A DNA stretch of 21,462 bases, from contig JBCBPV010000062.1 in the NCBI GenBank assembly GCA_039820585.1, positions 1 to 21,462 on the forward strand. The letters run 5' to 3'. Origin of the DNA: JBCBGF01 sp039820585 (GTDB taxonomy: Bacteria; Pseudomonadota; Alphaproteobacteria; Rhodobacterales; Rhodobacteraceae). Below the pieces are notes generated by a model, which saw only the letters and a list, made by a program, of their open reading frames with translations, ran no database searches and was not told the DNA's origin. This document shows, one piece after another, positions 1 to 6,664 of this stretch. A program made the translations under genes and the position numbers. Every line of letters begins with the position of its first letter. The stretch's first letter is position 1.

Positions 1-74
1 CAATTGCATTTGGCGCATATAACGCTGGGGTTTGCAGGAATCCAGTATGTCGCAGGAAATCAAGCAGAATCGGC

Positions 75-103
75 TTGACCCTGTGGCCCGCCCTTTCTAG
101 ATA
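75..103 (+). promoter_or_regulatory. Promoter of the tRNA-Lys gene
   Basis: A -35 hexamer TTGACC (75-80) and a -10 hexamer TAGATA (98-103) are separated by exactly 17 bases. This places the transcription start a few bases upstream of the mature tRNA 5' end at 115. Both boxes are close to the sigma-70 consensus. The rest of 1-114 shows no gene that I can support. Confidence 0.75.
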
Positions 104-114
104 GGCCGCCTAGT

Positions 115-190
115 GGGCCGTTAGCTCAGTTGGTAGAGCAACTGACTTTTAATCAGTGGGTCGCAGGTTCGAACCCTGCACGGCTCACCA
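115..190 (+). tRNA. tRNA-Lys, anticodon UUU
   Basis: The cloverleaf folds completely. The acceptor stem GGGCCGU pairs with ACGGCUC (one G-U pair), the D-loop carries the usual AGCUCAGUUGGUAGAGC pattern, and the anticodon loop CUUUUAA gives anticodon UUU. The T-arm contains GGUUCGAACC. The discriminator A is at 187 and CCA is encoded at 188-190. The anticodon reads lysine codons AAA/AAG. Positions 191-291 downstream contain no gene and no clear terminator. Confidence 0.97.
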
Positions 191-291
191 CTGACATCCT
201 TTGTGTCAATTACTCCTTGTGAGCGATACGCGAACTGCGGCTCCTATTGTCTGTGAGGCTAGGGGCGTTGGTCCATCCCTTGCACCATCGT

Positions 292-650
292 TTATCGGAA
301 GACTTCTGCGGGTGTCTTCCATCCGAGGCATTTCCGAGGTGTCGTGTTGAGGCGGTGACTGATCATCTTCAGATTATGACCGGTCAGTGCCTTGATGTCC
401 CGCTTCCTAGGCAGCTGTCTTGGGGCACTTCGGTTTGTGTTCTTGACCGTGCCTTTTTGCCATGGACTAGAGGGATCGCAAAACCAGGTTTGCGTTCCGA
501 TCTCAGCCTGCAGATGCGGCCAACTGACGAACTAAGTACCGCGGTCAAAGGTGATTGAACGACGCGCGATGTCGGGCAGGTCGCGCACAGCCTTCATGAT
601 CTTGCCCGTCACCGGCTTGGTGCGACTGCGCTCATGATCAGCCGCAACGG
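292..650 (-). pseudogene. Remnant of an IS30-family transposase (C-terminal part, with internal stop)
   Basis: Reading the minus strand from about 650 to the TAA at 292-294 gives a continuous frame with one in-frame TAG. It contains segments typical of the DDE catalytic core of IS30 transposases: RRSITFDRGT just before the stop, then CDPSSPWQKGTVKN, a basic PRKRD stretch, and RLNTTPRKCLGWKTPAEVF at the very end. IS30 transposases use a DDE triad with the second Asp in the 'TFDxGxE' motif. Here the residue after GT is replaced by the amber codon and the usual 'ENxN' Glu by Lys ('VKNTN'), so the copy is dead beyond truncation. The N-terminal half is missing: the adjacent gene begins at 655. This is decayed insertion-sequence debris between tRNA-Lys and the minus-strand cluster. 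Confidence 0.85.
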
Positions 651-654
651 TCTG

Positions 655-1023
655 TCAGGAAAAAATGTCCGCAAGCTTGTCAAGGATCTGAATCACTGTC
701 GTGACCTGCTCGAGGATCTTCAGGATATCCTGCAGTGTTTCATCCGCCGCCTCTGCCGCGTCGGTCACGTCCTTCAGCGCATCAAGAACAGGGCCCAGAG
801 ATGCGGTTCGCAGCACTTTGTTGCGGGCGTTCACGGTGACGAGGTTGCGCAGAGACAAAGCGACCTTGGCGCTTTTGATATCGCGCAAGACGTCTTCGTC
901 TTCGGTCTCTGCCTCGGCGGCTTTGAGGTTCGCCATAGTATTGCGCCGAACGGCAATGATTGCGTCAATATCGGCAAGAGCGGCCTCTTGCTCGGGACTG
1001 AGGGAAAGGGCGGTTGTTGTCAT
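655..1023 (-). CDS. Hypothetical 122-aa helical protein, last gene of the peroxidase block
   Basis: I do not recognise this family. The product is acidic, Ala/Leu-rich and probably entirely alpha-helical, with no Cys, no signal peptide and no membrane segment. Heptad-like stretches (residues about 25-60 and 80-120) suggest coiled coils. The ATG at 1023 follows a good AGGAG ribosome binding site about 8 bases upstream. It starts only 4 bases after the stop of the lipoprotein gene, so the two are almost certainly co-transcribed. The stop abuts the IS30 remnant, so the original gene end or operon end may have been lost to that insertion; no terminator is visible downstream. A role as a cytoplasmic partner of the lipoprotein/membrane pair is only inferred from position. 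Confidence 0.7.
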   Translation of the reverse strand: MTTTALSLSPEQEAALADIDAIIAVRRNTMANLKAAEAETEDEDVLRDIKSAKVALSLRNLVTVNARNKVLRTASLGPVLDALKDVTDAAEAADETLQDILKILEQVTTVIQILDKLADIFS

Positions 1024-1027
1024 GGGA

Positions 1028-1942
1028 TCAGCTCCTGTTGCGCAAGGCCGTCAGAACGGCATCGATCTGGGTGAGGGATTGCAGGACGTCATCGGTTCGC
1101 GGCGTTCCCGTGAGCCGATCCAGCAGCACAGCGTGATGCCGGACCAGCGTGCGAAAGGCGGTGGCAGGTGAGCTTTTGTCGGCCGCGAGGAAAGCGGCAT
1201 GCGCCACCTTCAGGTCATCAAGAGCCGCGCGATGCGCCCCCTTGTCGCCCCGGCGCGAGGCCGCATCCGCACGTTGCCAGGCCTCGAACATCTCGAGCTG
1301 CCGCAGCCGCATCGGGCTTTGCTCCGTATCAAAAAACGCGGCGGCGATTGCGCCGCCTTCGGCGATGATCGGGTCCGCGCGGGTGACCACCCTGCGCAAG
1401 GCGTTGATGCGGAATTGATTGGCCAGCGCGCCGGCGACCAGCGGAGCTGCCTCCTTGTTGCGGGCCGCGGCGGCCCCAAGCCGGCCAAGGGCACCGTTGC
1501 GCCCGGCACCCGTCTCCTCCAGTGCTGCAAGTAAGGCGGTGGTCTGCGCCTGGATCGCATCGGTCGACGTGGTCGTGGCCAGCGCCGACAGCGCCGCAAA
1601 GTAACCTTCCAGTAACGATACAAATTGGATGACACTATAGGCATTAACTGCGCCGGCCGTTGGATCGGCAGCGTTCAAGAGCCGGCAATCTATCAACAGA
1701 CCGTACGCATCGACCCCGTCATCGGGTCCGCACTCGACAATCTCGAGCACAAGTTTGTCCTTATTGATCAGGACCTGTTCGGCGGCCCGCAGGTCCGCCT
1801 CGGCTTGTGGCCCGAGTTGCTTTTGCAATGGTTCCTGCAGGGTTGTCGTCAGGGTCAGGGCAGCGGCGATATCGTCGGTGACATCGGGTGTCGTGCAGCC
1901 CCCCAGGGCTGCACAGCACGCGACAAGGGACAGGCGTATCAT
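1028..1942 (-). CDS. Hypothetical 304-aa lipoprotein
   Basis: The N-terminus is a short bacterial lipoprotein signal: Arg at position 3, a hydrophobic core, and the lipobox LGGC with the lipidated cysteine at residue 16. After processing the protein would be anchored in a membrane facing the periplasm. The mature part is Ala/Leu-rich and helical, with no catalytic motif that I recognise. Two Cys pairs occur in the first third of the mature protein (around 'VECGPD' and 'IDCRLL'). The start codon lies in an ATGA overlap with the stop of the upstream two-helix gene (1939-1942), which indicates translational coupling. Together with the neighbours it looks like an envelope module attached to the peroxidase gene. 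The function is unknown. Confidence 0.8.
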   Translation of the reverse strand: MIRLSLVACCAALGGCTTPDVTDDIAAALTLTTTLQEPLQKQLGPQAEADLRAAEQVLINKDKLVLEIVECGPDDGVDAYGLLIDCRLLNAADPTAGAVNAYSVIQFVSLLEGYFAALSALATTTSTDAIQAQTTALLAALEETGAGRNGALGRLGAAAARNKEAAPLVAGALANQFRINALRRVVTRADPIIAEGGAIAAAFFDTEQSPMRLRQLEMFEAWQRADAASRRGDKGAHRAALDDLKVAHAAFLAADKSSPATAFRTLVRHHAVLLDRLTGTPRTDDVLQSLTQIDAVLTALRNRS

Positions 1943-2217
1943 GGCGTCACGCCACCCGTTGGGGCCCCGGAAATGAACGTTTTGATGCCATCATTGGGCG
2001 AGGGTGGCACCAGCCAGCCAACCGCAAACGGCACGACGAAGAGGATGACGGTGGCAATCGCACCGGAGATGGTGGGCGACAGCGGTTCGCTGACAACCCA
2101 GGTGTTGAGGACCCACAGCACCAGCACCGTGACGGCAGAGGCAAGGCTGGTCGCCGTGACCTTGCGCGCTGGCATAAATGAGTGGGCCATTCTTGTTTTT
2201 ACGACTGGTTCAGGCAT
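1939..2217 (-). CDS. Small two-helix membrane protein, holin-like in outline
   Basis: The 92-residue product has a short polar N-terminus, two hydrophobic helices (about residues 22-45 and 50-72) with a very short turn, and a polar Pro/Gly-rich tail. The helix-turn-helix layout and the 'FAVGWLVPPS' end resemble small phage holin-like or unannotated two-helix proteins. This is a shape resemblance only. The start at 2217 has a good AGGAG ribosome binding site 7-8 bases upstream, and the stop overlaps the lipoprotein start as ATGA. The 51-base gap to the peroxidase gene upstream contains a GCAGTTTTC word that also occurs twice in the divergent promoter region near 7.9 kb. It probably sits in the inner membrane and is made together with the lipoprotein. 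Confidence 0.75.
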   Translation of the reverse strand: MPEPVVKTRMAHSFMPARKVTATSLASAVTVLVLWVLNTWVVSEPLSPTISGAIATVILFVVPFAVGWLVPPSPNDGIKTFISGAPTGGVTP

Positions 2218-2247
2218 TTCAAACTCCTGTTTTGACAGATTAAATTG

Positions 2248-2256
2248 GAAAACTGC
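2248..2256 (-). promoter_or_regulatory. GCAGTTTTC word upstream of the two-helix gene (candidate operator)
   Basis: The minus strand reads GCAGTTTTCC followed closely by AATT, about 30 bases upstream of the start at 2217. The same word, again followed by an AATT-containing segment, lies upstream of the PAP2-like gene and of the regulator gene. Three copies of a 9-mer, all in front of genes of one cluster, suggest a shared regulator site. This is inference only. Confidence 0.3.
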
Positions 2257-2268
2257 GCGTCGGACAGA

Positions 2269-4005
2269 TCACATCAACCCGGCGGCACGCATCATGTTGG
2301 GCATGCCGTCGATGGCGATGCCCCCCGGCTTGGCACTATGTTCGGGCCGCCAGCCGTCTTTGCCCGGTGCTGCGTTCATGTAGCTGTCGGGATGACACCG
2401 AAGCAGTCCGATCAACGTGTCGGCCACCAGCACTGTGCCAAGGGGGCCGAGGCGGTCACCGCCGCTCATAATCTCGGCCTCTTTCAGGACGTAGAACCAC
2501 AGCGGCGTTTCGATATGAAAGTTTCCGCCGATCACGGCGTCCTTTGTATGACCGGACGCGATCTGTTCGGGCGACAACGGCGCGATTTCGATACCGTAGT
2601 TAGCATCCAGCGCGGCAATGCAGCCCTGCGCTGTCGGAACGTTCAGTCGATAGCCCCGGCGCAGATTGCGCTTGGCGAGGTTCTTGAGGACCGCGAAAAC
2701 ACCGACCGGCTCATTGTCCATGTTGTGCAGGCGCGGCACCAGCAATGTGTCGATCTTGCGCGCCGCGCGGTCCGGCATGGCATCGGTCGGTTCAAAGACA
2801 AAACGTTCCTGTTCAATGGGCCAGTGTTCGGGCAAGCGCCGCTCGCTCATGCCGGCACTGGTGAATTCGAACAGCTGCTGGAACGTGGCACGCGACAGCA
2901 GTGGCGCATCACCGCGGCCAAAATTCCGGCTCCAGTCATATTCGGCGCGCACCATCGTGTGGCCAAACCGGAACGCCGCGACCGAAAACTCGAGCGGCAG
3001 TGGCATCGCATCCGGGTTTTTTGGCGGGTTGCGTTCGAAGAACGCGGAATAGACCGGCGCACTTCCCACCTGCGCAAGGGTATCGGCATCACAGATCGCG
3101 GGCAGGTACGCATGCACGATCAGCCACTGATACACCCATTGCGTTGTCGTTTTGGCCCACGCGTGGACCTTGTCACGGTCATGCACGGGCAAGGTCGTCG
3201 GCGCGGCATCGACCATCTTGTTGTGAAGCCGCACCATCGCCAGGTGAAACTGCGCCACGGCGAGGTTTTCATCATTGCGCAGATCACCAATAATCGCGCG
3301 CTGCAAACGCGGGGTTCCGTCAGCGTTGAAAAAGGCGTCTTTCAGCTCTTCGGGGACAGCCGCCAGGTCACTGTCGGTGATCTGGCCGCTCTTGCGGGCC
3401 CATCCGAGCCTGAGAAGGTCGCGCGCCTGGTCCTTCGGCAAGGGAATGGGCGGGAACGGGCTGTCGAAATCTGTGCCCGCCTCCAGCTTGGCCGGATCAT
3501 CCGGCCAGCGCAGCGCCTTGGTCATCACTTTGGCGAATGCACCCTGCGCAGGCCCGCCGCCATACAGGCTGTCGAGGTTCAGCGACCCAAACCGCAGGTT
3601 GCCCAGCCCCGCCTCCACCTTTTTGCGCGCCAGCGGCTTGACGGTTGCGACATCGATGACCGAAAGGCCCGTTTCGCGATCCGTATTCGCGGTCACGTCG
3701 TGGTCAATGAACTGCCCCATATAGGTAAAAACCGGCGGGATCTTGGAGTTCGCCTGGTCCGGCGGCTGGTTGTCGACCATCTGCACTGCCAGCGCGTCAA
3801 GCGCGCCGGTGCGTGCGTCATCCGCGCTCAGACCCGCGGCATTTGGAAAGCTGTAGGAAAACAGCCCCAACTGGTTTTCCACGTCGCACGTTTCGCCCGG
3901 GCAGAAGCCGCACGCAGCAGCAGCCGACATTGTCTTGCCGTCGGGATAGGCGGACCTGTCGGCAGAAACGACCGGCAGGATACCATGGCCTTTGATGAAT
4001 AGCAT
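2269..4005 (-). CDS. Animal-type heme peroxidase (An_peroxidase superfamily), 578 aa
   Basis: The sequence carries the signature elements of the peroxidase-cyclooxygenase (animal heme peroxidase) superfamily. The distal histidine and heme-linking region GQFIDHD is at about residues 97-103 (His102). The catalytic arginine is in DLRNDENLA at about residue 243. The proximal heme-ligand histidine is in AAFRFGHTMVR at about residue 349. Such enzymes use hydrogen peroxide to oxidise halides, thiocyanate or organic substrates. I chose the ATG at 4005 because GGGAGA precedes it at normal spacing; the open frame extends 83 codons upstream (to 4254) but that part crosses the terminator at 4155-4182 and overlaps the end of the subtilase gene. 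No signal peptide is evident, so the enzyme is either cytoplasmic or exported by a non-Sec route. A Cys-rich patch (CGFCPGETC, about residues 32-40) near the N-terminus could bind metal or form disulfides. It is the first gene of the downstream block. Confidence 0.9.
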   Translation of the reverse strand: MLFIKGHGILPVVSADRSAYPDGKTMSAAAACGFCPGETCDVENQLGLFSYSFPNAAGLSADDARTGALDALAVQMVDNQPPDQANSKIPPVFTYMGQFIDHDVTANTDRETGLSVIDVATVKPLARKKVEAGLGNLRFGSLNLDSLYGGGPAQGAFAKVMTKALRWPDDPAKLEAGTDFDSPFPPIPLPKDQARDLLRLGWARKSGQITDSDLAAVPEELKDAFFNADGTPRLQRAIIGDLRNDENLAVAQFHLAMVRLHNKMVDAAPTTLPVHDRDKVHAWAKTTTQWVYQWLIVHAYLPAICDADTLAQVGSAPVYSAFFERNPPKNPDAMPLPLEFSVAAFRFGHTMVRAEYDWSRNFGRGDAPLLSRATFQQLFEFTSAGMSERRLPEHWPIEQERFVFEPTDAMPDRAARKIDTLLVPRLHNMDNEPVGVFAVLKNLAKRNLRRGYRLNVPTAQGCIAALDANYGIEIAPLSPEQIASGHTKDAVIGGNFHIETPLWFYVLKEAEIMSGGDRLGPLGTVLVADTLIGLLRCHPDSYMNAAPGKDGWRPEHSAKPGGIAIDGMPNMMRAAGLM

Positions 4006-4154
4006 TGCAGTGTCTCCCAAATAAATATTTGATGTAAAACAATAAATTGCCTCACACCCCTGTATCAGGATGCGCGGAATCACTGGTTCAAAGAACCGGG
4101 CCCAACGTGAAAAGACGGTGAGAACAGCGTAAAAAGACGGCCCCACCCGGCATG

Positions 4155-4182
4155 AAAAAAGCGCGACACCGAAGTGCCGCGC
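4155..4182 (-). terminator. Rho-independent terminator after the subtilase gene
   Basis: Read on the minus strand, a 9-bp stem (GCGCGGCAC / GTGTCGCGC, one G-U pair) closes a TTCG tetraloop and is followed by six T residues. It lies about 25 bases beyond the subtilase stop at 4208. It separates the PAP2-subtilase block from the peroxidase block, which must therefore have its own promoter in 4006-4150 or depend on readthrough. I see only weak, AT-rich promoter-like sequence there. Confidence 0.92.
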
Positions 4183-4207
4183 GATTCCGGTCCGCCCAAC
4201 GAACGCG

Positions 4208-6664
4208 TCAGTCCGGTTTGCGTCGTTCCTTGATGCCGCGCATGAACCGCCCAAGCTCTTCGTCAGATTGCGGCTGGTTCAGACGCCCGTGACCCGCTTT
4301 GACATCGACGACCGGGCCGGGATACTCGCCGCTGTCTTCCTCGGTTTTTGCTTTGGCCTGAAATTTGACGATTGCGTCGGAGGGCACAAAGCCTGCACCC
4401 TCTACCAGCAATTCCACAAACCGCCGGGTCATCATTGCCGCCGCGACACTGGTGCCCTGTATAGCTGCGGCAGCACCGTCACGCCCGCCGGCGGCAAGCC
4501 GCCCGAAATGTCCCGCGGCATCGCGGGAGGGCATGGATGCGGTGGGCATTCCAGGCACGATCACGCCCTCGCCCGTCTGGGCACCGGGGCGTTTGACCCC
4601 TGTCGAGGAATAGTTTTCCATCCGACCGTCACTGTGCCTGTGTCCGGCCGCCATGATCGTCCAGGCTTCCTTGCCGATTGCATTCAAGGTGCCGTGCCGC
4701 CGGATCACGTTCGAACTGTCCTGTGGCTCTGGCGGTGATCCGTCCTGCGGATACGAGTACGTGTCGAGCTCCCGCCCCCCCTGATCAAACCGCACATAGT
4801 CGGAGTGATCGAAATAGCTGCGCTGGTTGGTGGCCGAGTTCGGCTTTTCGCTTTGATCCGTCTGTGTGTTGGCCACAATCAACATGTTTGTCCCGGTGCG
4901 GTTCTTGATCCGGATCGCCCAGATACCGGCGGGGGCCCGCACCGCTTCACTGCTGTAATCCTGCGTCCACCGGGTGGCGAGGATATAGCCGACGCGCTTG
5001 CGCTCGATCTTTGGCCTGCGCGGCGCACTAGCGGCAGCACTTTCGTCTGATGTTGCCTCGCTTTGTTGAGGCGGTGCGGGCCTTGCTTCGGGTGGGTCAT
5101 CGATGTCACGGGACGAGGTCACGCCCATGGCGAAAAGCCGCGCCAGTGTCCCCCCGTTTGCATCCTTGAGAGTCCGTTCCATCCGCGTGGTTTCGCCCGT
5201 CAGAGACAGCTCGTCATTGGTTGGTGTCACAATCTCTATCTGGAGCGGTGCGGCCCCTGCAATTTCACCTGCATCAGGATAATCGGCCCAAATCTCGAGG
5301 AAGTTCGCCGACTGATCTTCGGGCAGAACCCGCCAATAGAGGGTGGTATCCGCCCCGGTCTGCAGTTGTGTCCGCGCGTTGCCCCGTTCGAGGTTTTCGT
5401 TACCGGCAGGCATCGACAGGTGGATCGGTTGAAACCCCGCCTCGGACCGCACATAGTTCAGGTTGCGCATCACCATGGCGAGCAAGTCCGACCCATCGCG
5501 CTGGCTGGCCTGTTTGCCAAAGCTCAGATTGACGACAACATGGTAGCCGTCGCCGTCTTCCTTCCTGTCTTCTCTTTCGAAAGGTTTGCCTGCGCGCTCA
5601 GTCCTTTTCTTGTTCGCCACCCACAGCGCGTCGGACAGGGTCGCGATGCGCAACAGGCCGAATATGGCAAAGAATTCTAGGTTTTGCGCAGCATGGCCAA
5701 CCAGTTCGCGCGCGGGCAGGTTAACAGCGATGATCCGTCTGTTTGTTGCGGGTGCCTTGTTTTCATCAACCTGTGCATCATACCCCGCCGCACAGTCGAG
5801 AATATGCGTGCCATGCGCGGCTCTCAGGCCAAGCTCTCGCTGACCAAGAGGGCGGCGATAATCCTCCACCGCGGTCGCCCGGTTGAACGCTTCTTCGTCG
5901 AAATGGCTCACGGTCGTCGCCGCGCTGATGGCGTCATTTATGTCAGTCGCCAGCAGCTCCTCTCCAAAGGGCAGAAACGCCTGCGGAGTCTTGCCCGTCC
6001 CGTCGCGCGGGGCTGATTGTTGCCAGCCGGAAATGATCCGGGTTTTGCCCGGAGCTGGCAGCCGTTTTCCGTGCTGTGCCATCTCGGAACATTCAAGATA
6101 TGGCAGCCGCGTGCGGTGCTGCCCAAGTGTCACGCCCAGATCAATGACCCCGATCACGACGCCGTTGCTGTCCAGTGTGAACGCATCATTCAGATCGCCA
6201 CACGCGAGAGCGTCCGGGATCGTTCCTTTTTTTTCGACATAGTCAAAGTAATTCAAAAGCGCGTCCGCACCGCCTGTGTAGGCCGCATCTTTGGGCAACG
6301 GGGGGATCTGGCCGATCGAGTCGCGTAAATTTGCAAGAACGTGCTTCATTATCAGCGTATAGATCCTGTCGAGTTCAACAGCCTTTTCCGGATCGGCAAC
6401 GCTGGGCAACTTGTCTACAAGCTCCCAAATTTGTTCCAGTATCAGATCGGAATCCTTGGCTGCCGCACCATTGCTCTGGTCCGACGGCGTCTCTTTGGCG
6501 TCGCTGGATGTTGCTGCAAGGTCCGGAATGCTGAACCGGACAAGATCGTCGCCCGCATCCCTGATCAAGGTGGTCAGGCCCCGCAACTCCCCGTCCCAGT
6601 TGATGTAAGGCGAGTCCGAGAACTCTTTCCAATCTGTCCACTCATTTTGCCCCCGCCCTACCAT
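4208..6664 (-). CDS. Subtilisin-like serine peptidase (S8 family), 818 aa, no signal peptide
   Basis: All parts of the S8 active site are visible. Asp175 is in VIGVIDLG, His284 in AAHGTHI, the oxyanion-hole Asn422 in MPAGNEN, and the nucleophile Ser739 in GTSVAAAMM. The Asp motif reads DLG where most subtilases have DTG or DSG. About 165 acidic, helical residues precede the catalytic domain, and there is no secretion signal. An insertion of roughly 300 residues between the Asn and Ser blocks probably forms a beta-rich domain. The ATG at 6664 overlaps the stop of the upstream PAP2-like gene by 7 bases, so the two are translationally coupled. Downstream lies a strong terminator. The N-terminal part could be an autoinhibitory or targeting domain rather than a classical propeptide. 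Family assignment is firm; substrate and location are unknown. Confidence 0.92.
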   Translation of the reverse strand: MVGRGQNEWTDWKEFSDSPYINWDGELRGLTTLIRDAGDDLVRFSIPDLAATSSDAKETPSDQSNGAAAKDSDLILEQIWELVDKLPSVADPEKAVELDRIYTLIMKHVLANLRDSIGQIPPLPKDAAYTGGADALLNYFDYVEKKGTIPDALACGDLNDAFTLDSNGVVIGVIDLGVTLGQHRTRLPYLECSEMAQHGKRLPAPGKTRIISGWQQSAPRDGTGKTPQAFLPFGEELLATDINDAISAATTVSHFDEEAFNRATAVEDYRRPLGQRELGLRAAHGTHILDCAAGYDAQVDENKAPATNRRIIAVNLPARELVGHAAQNLEFFAIFGLLRIATLSDALWVANKKRTERAGKPFEREDRKEDGDGYHVVVNLSFGKQASQRDGSDLLAMVMRNLNYVRSEAGFQPIHLSMPAGNENLERGNARTQLQTGADTTLYWRVLPEDQSANFLEIWADYPDAGEIAGAAPLQIEIVTPTNDELSLTGETTRMERTLKDANGGTLARLFAMGVTSSRDIDDPPEARPAPPQQSEATSDESAAASAPRRPKIERKRVGYILATRWTQDYSSEAVRAPAGIWAIRIKNRTGTNMLIVANTQTDQSEKPNSATNQRSYFDHSDYVRFDQGGRELDTYSYPQDGSPPEPQDSSNVIRRHGTLNAIGKEAWTIMAAGHRHSDGRMENYSSTGVKRPGAQTGEGVIVPGMPTASMPSRDAAGHFGRLAAGGRDGAAAAIQGTSVAAAMMTRRFVELLVEGAGFVPSDAIVKFQAKAKTEEDSGEYPGPVVDVKAGHGRLNQPQSDEELGRFMRGIKERRKPD

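Noticed and set aside
247..558. 103-codon plus-strand open frame after the tRNA
   Set aside because: The opposite strand in the same interval reads as the IS30 transposase C-terminus, so the plus-strand frame is accidental.
2245..4002. Long plus-strand open frame (585 codons) opposite the heme peroxidase gene
   Set aside because: It is a GC-rich antisense shadow. The minus strand shows all peroxidase motifs, and the plus-strand translation shows no family features.
4006..4254. 83-codon upstream extension of the heme peroxidase
   Set aside because: It crosses the strong terminator and the end of the subtilase gene, lacks a ribosome binding site, and contains no family similarity; ATG 4005 has a good GGGAGA site.
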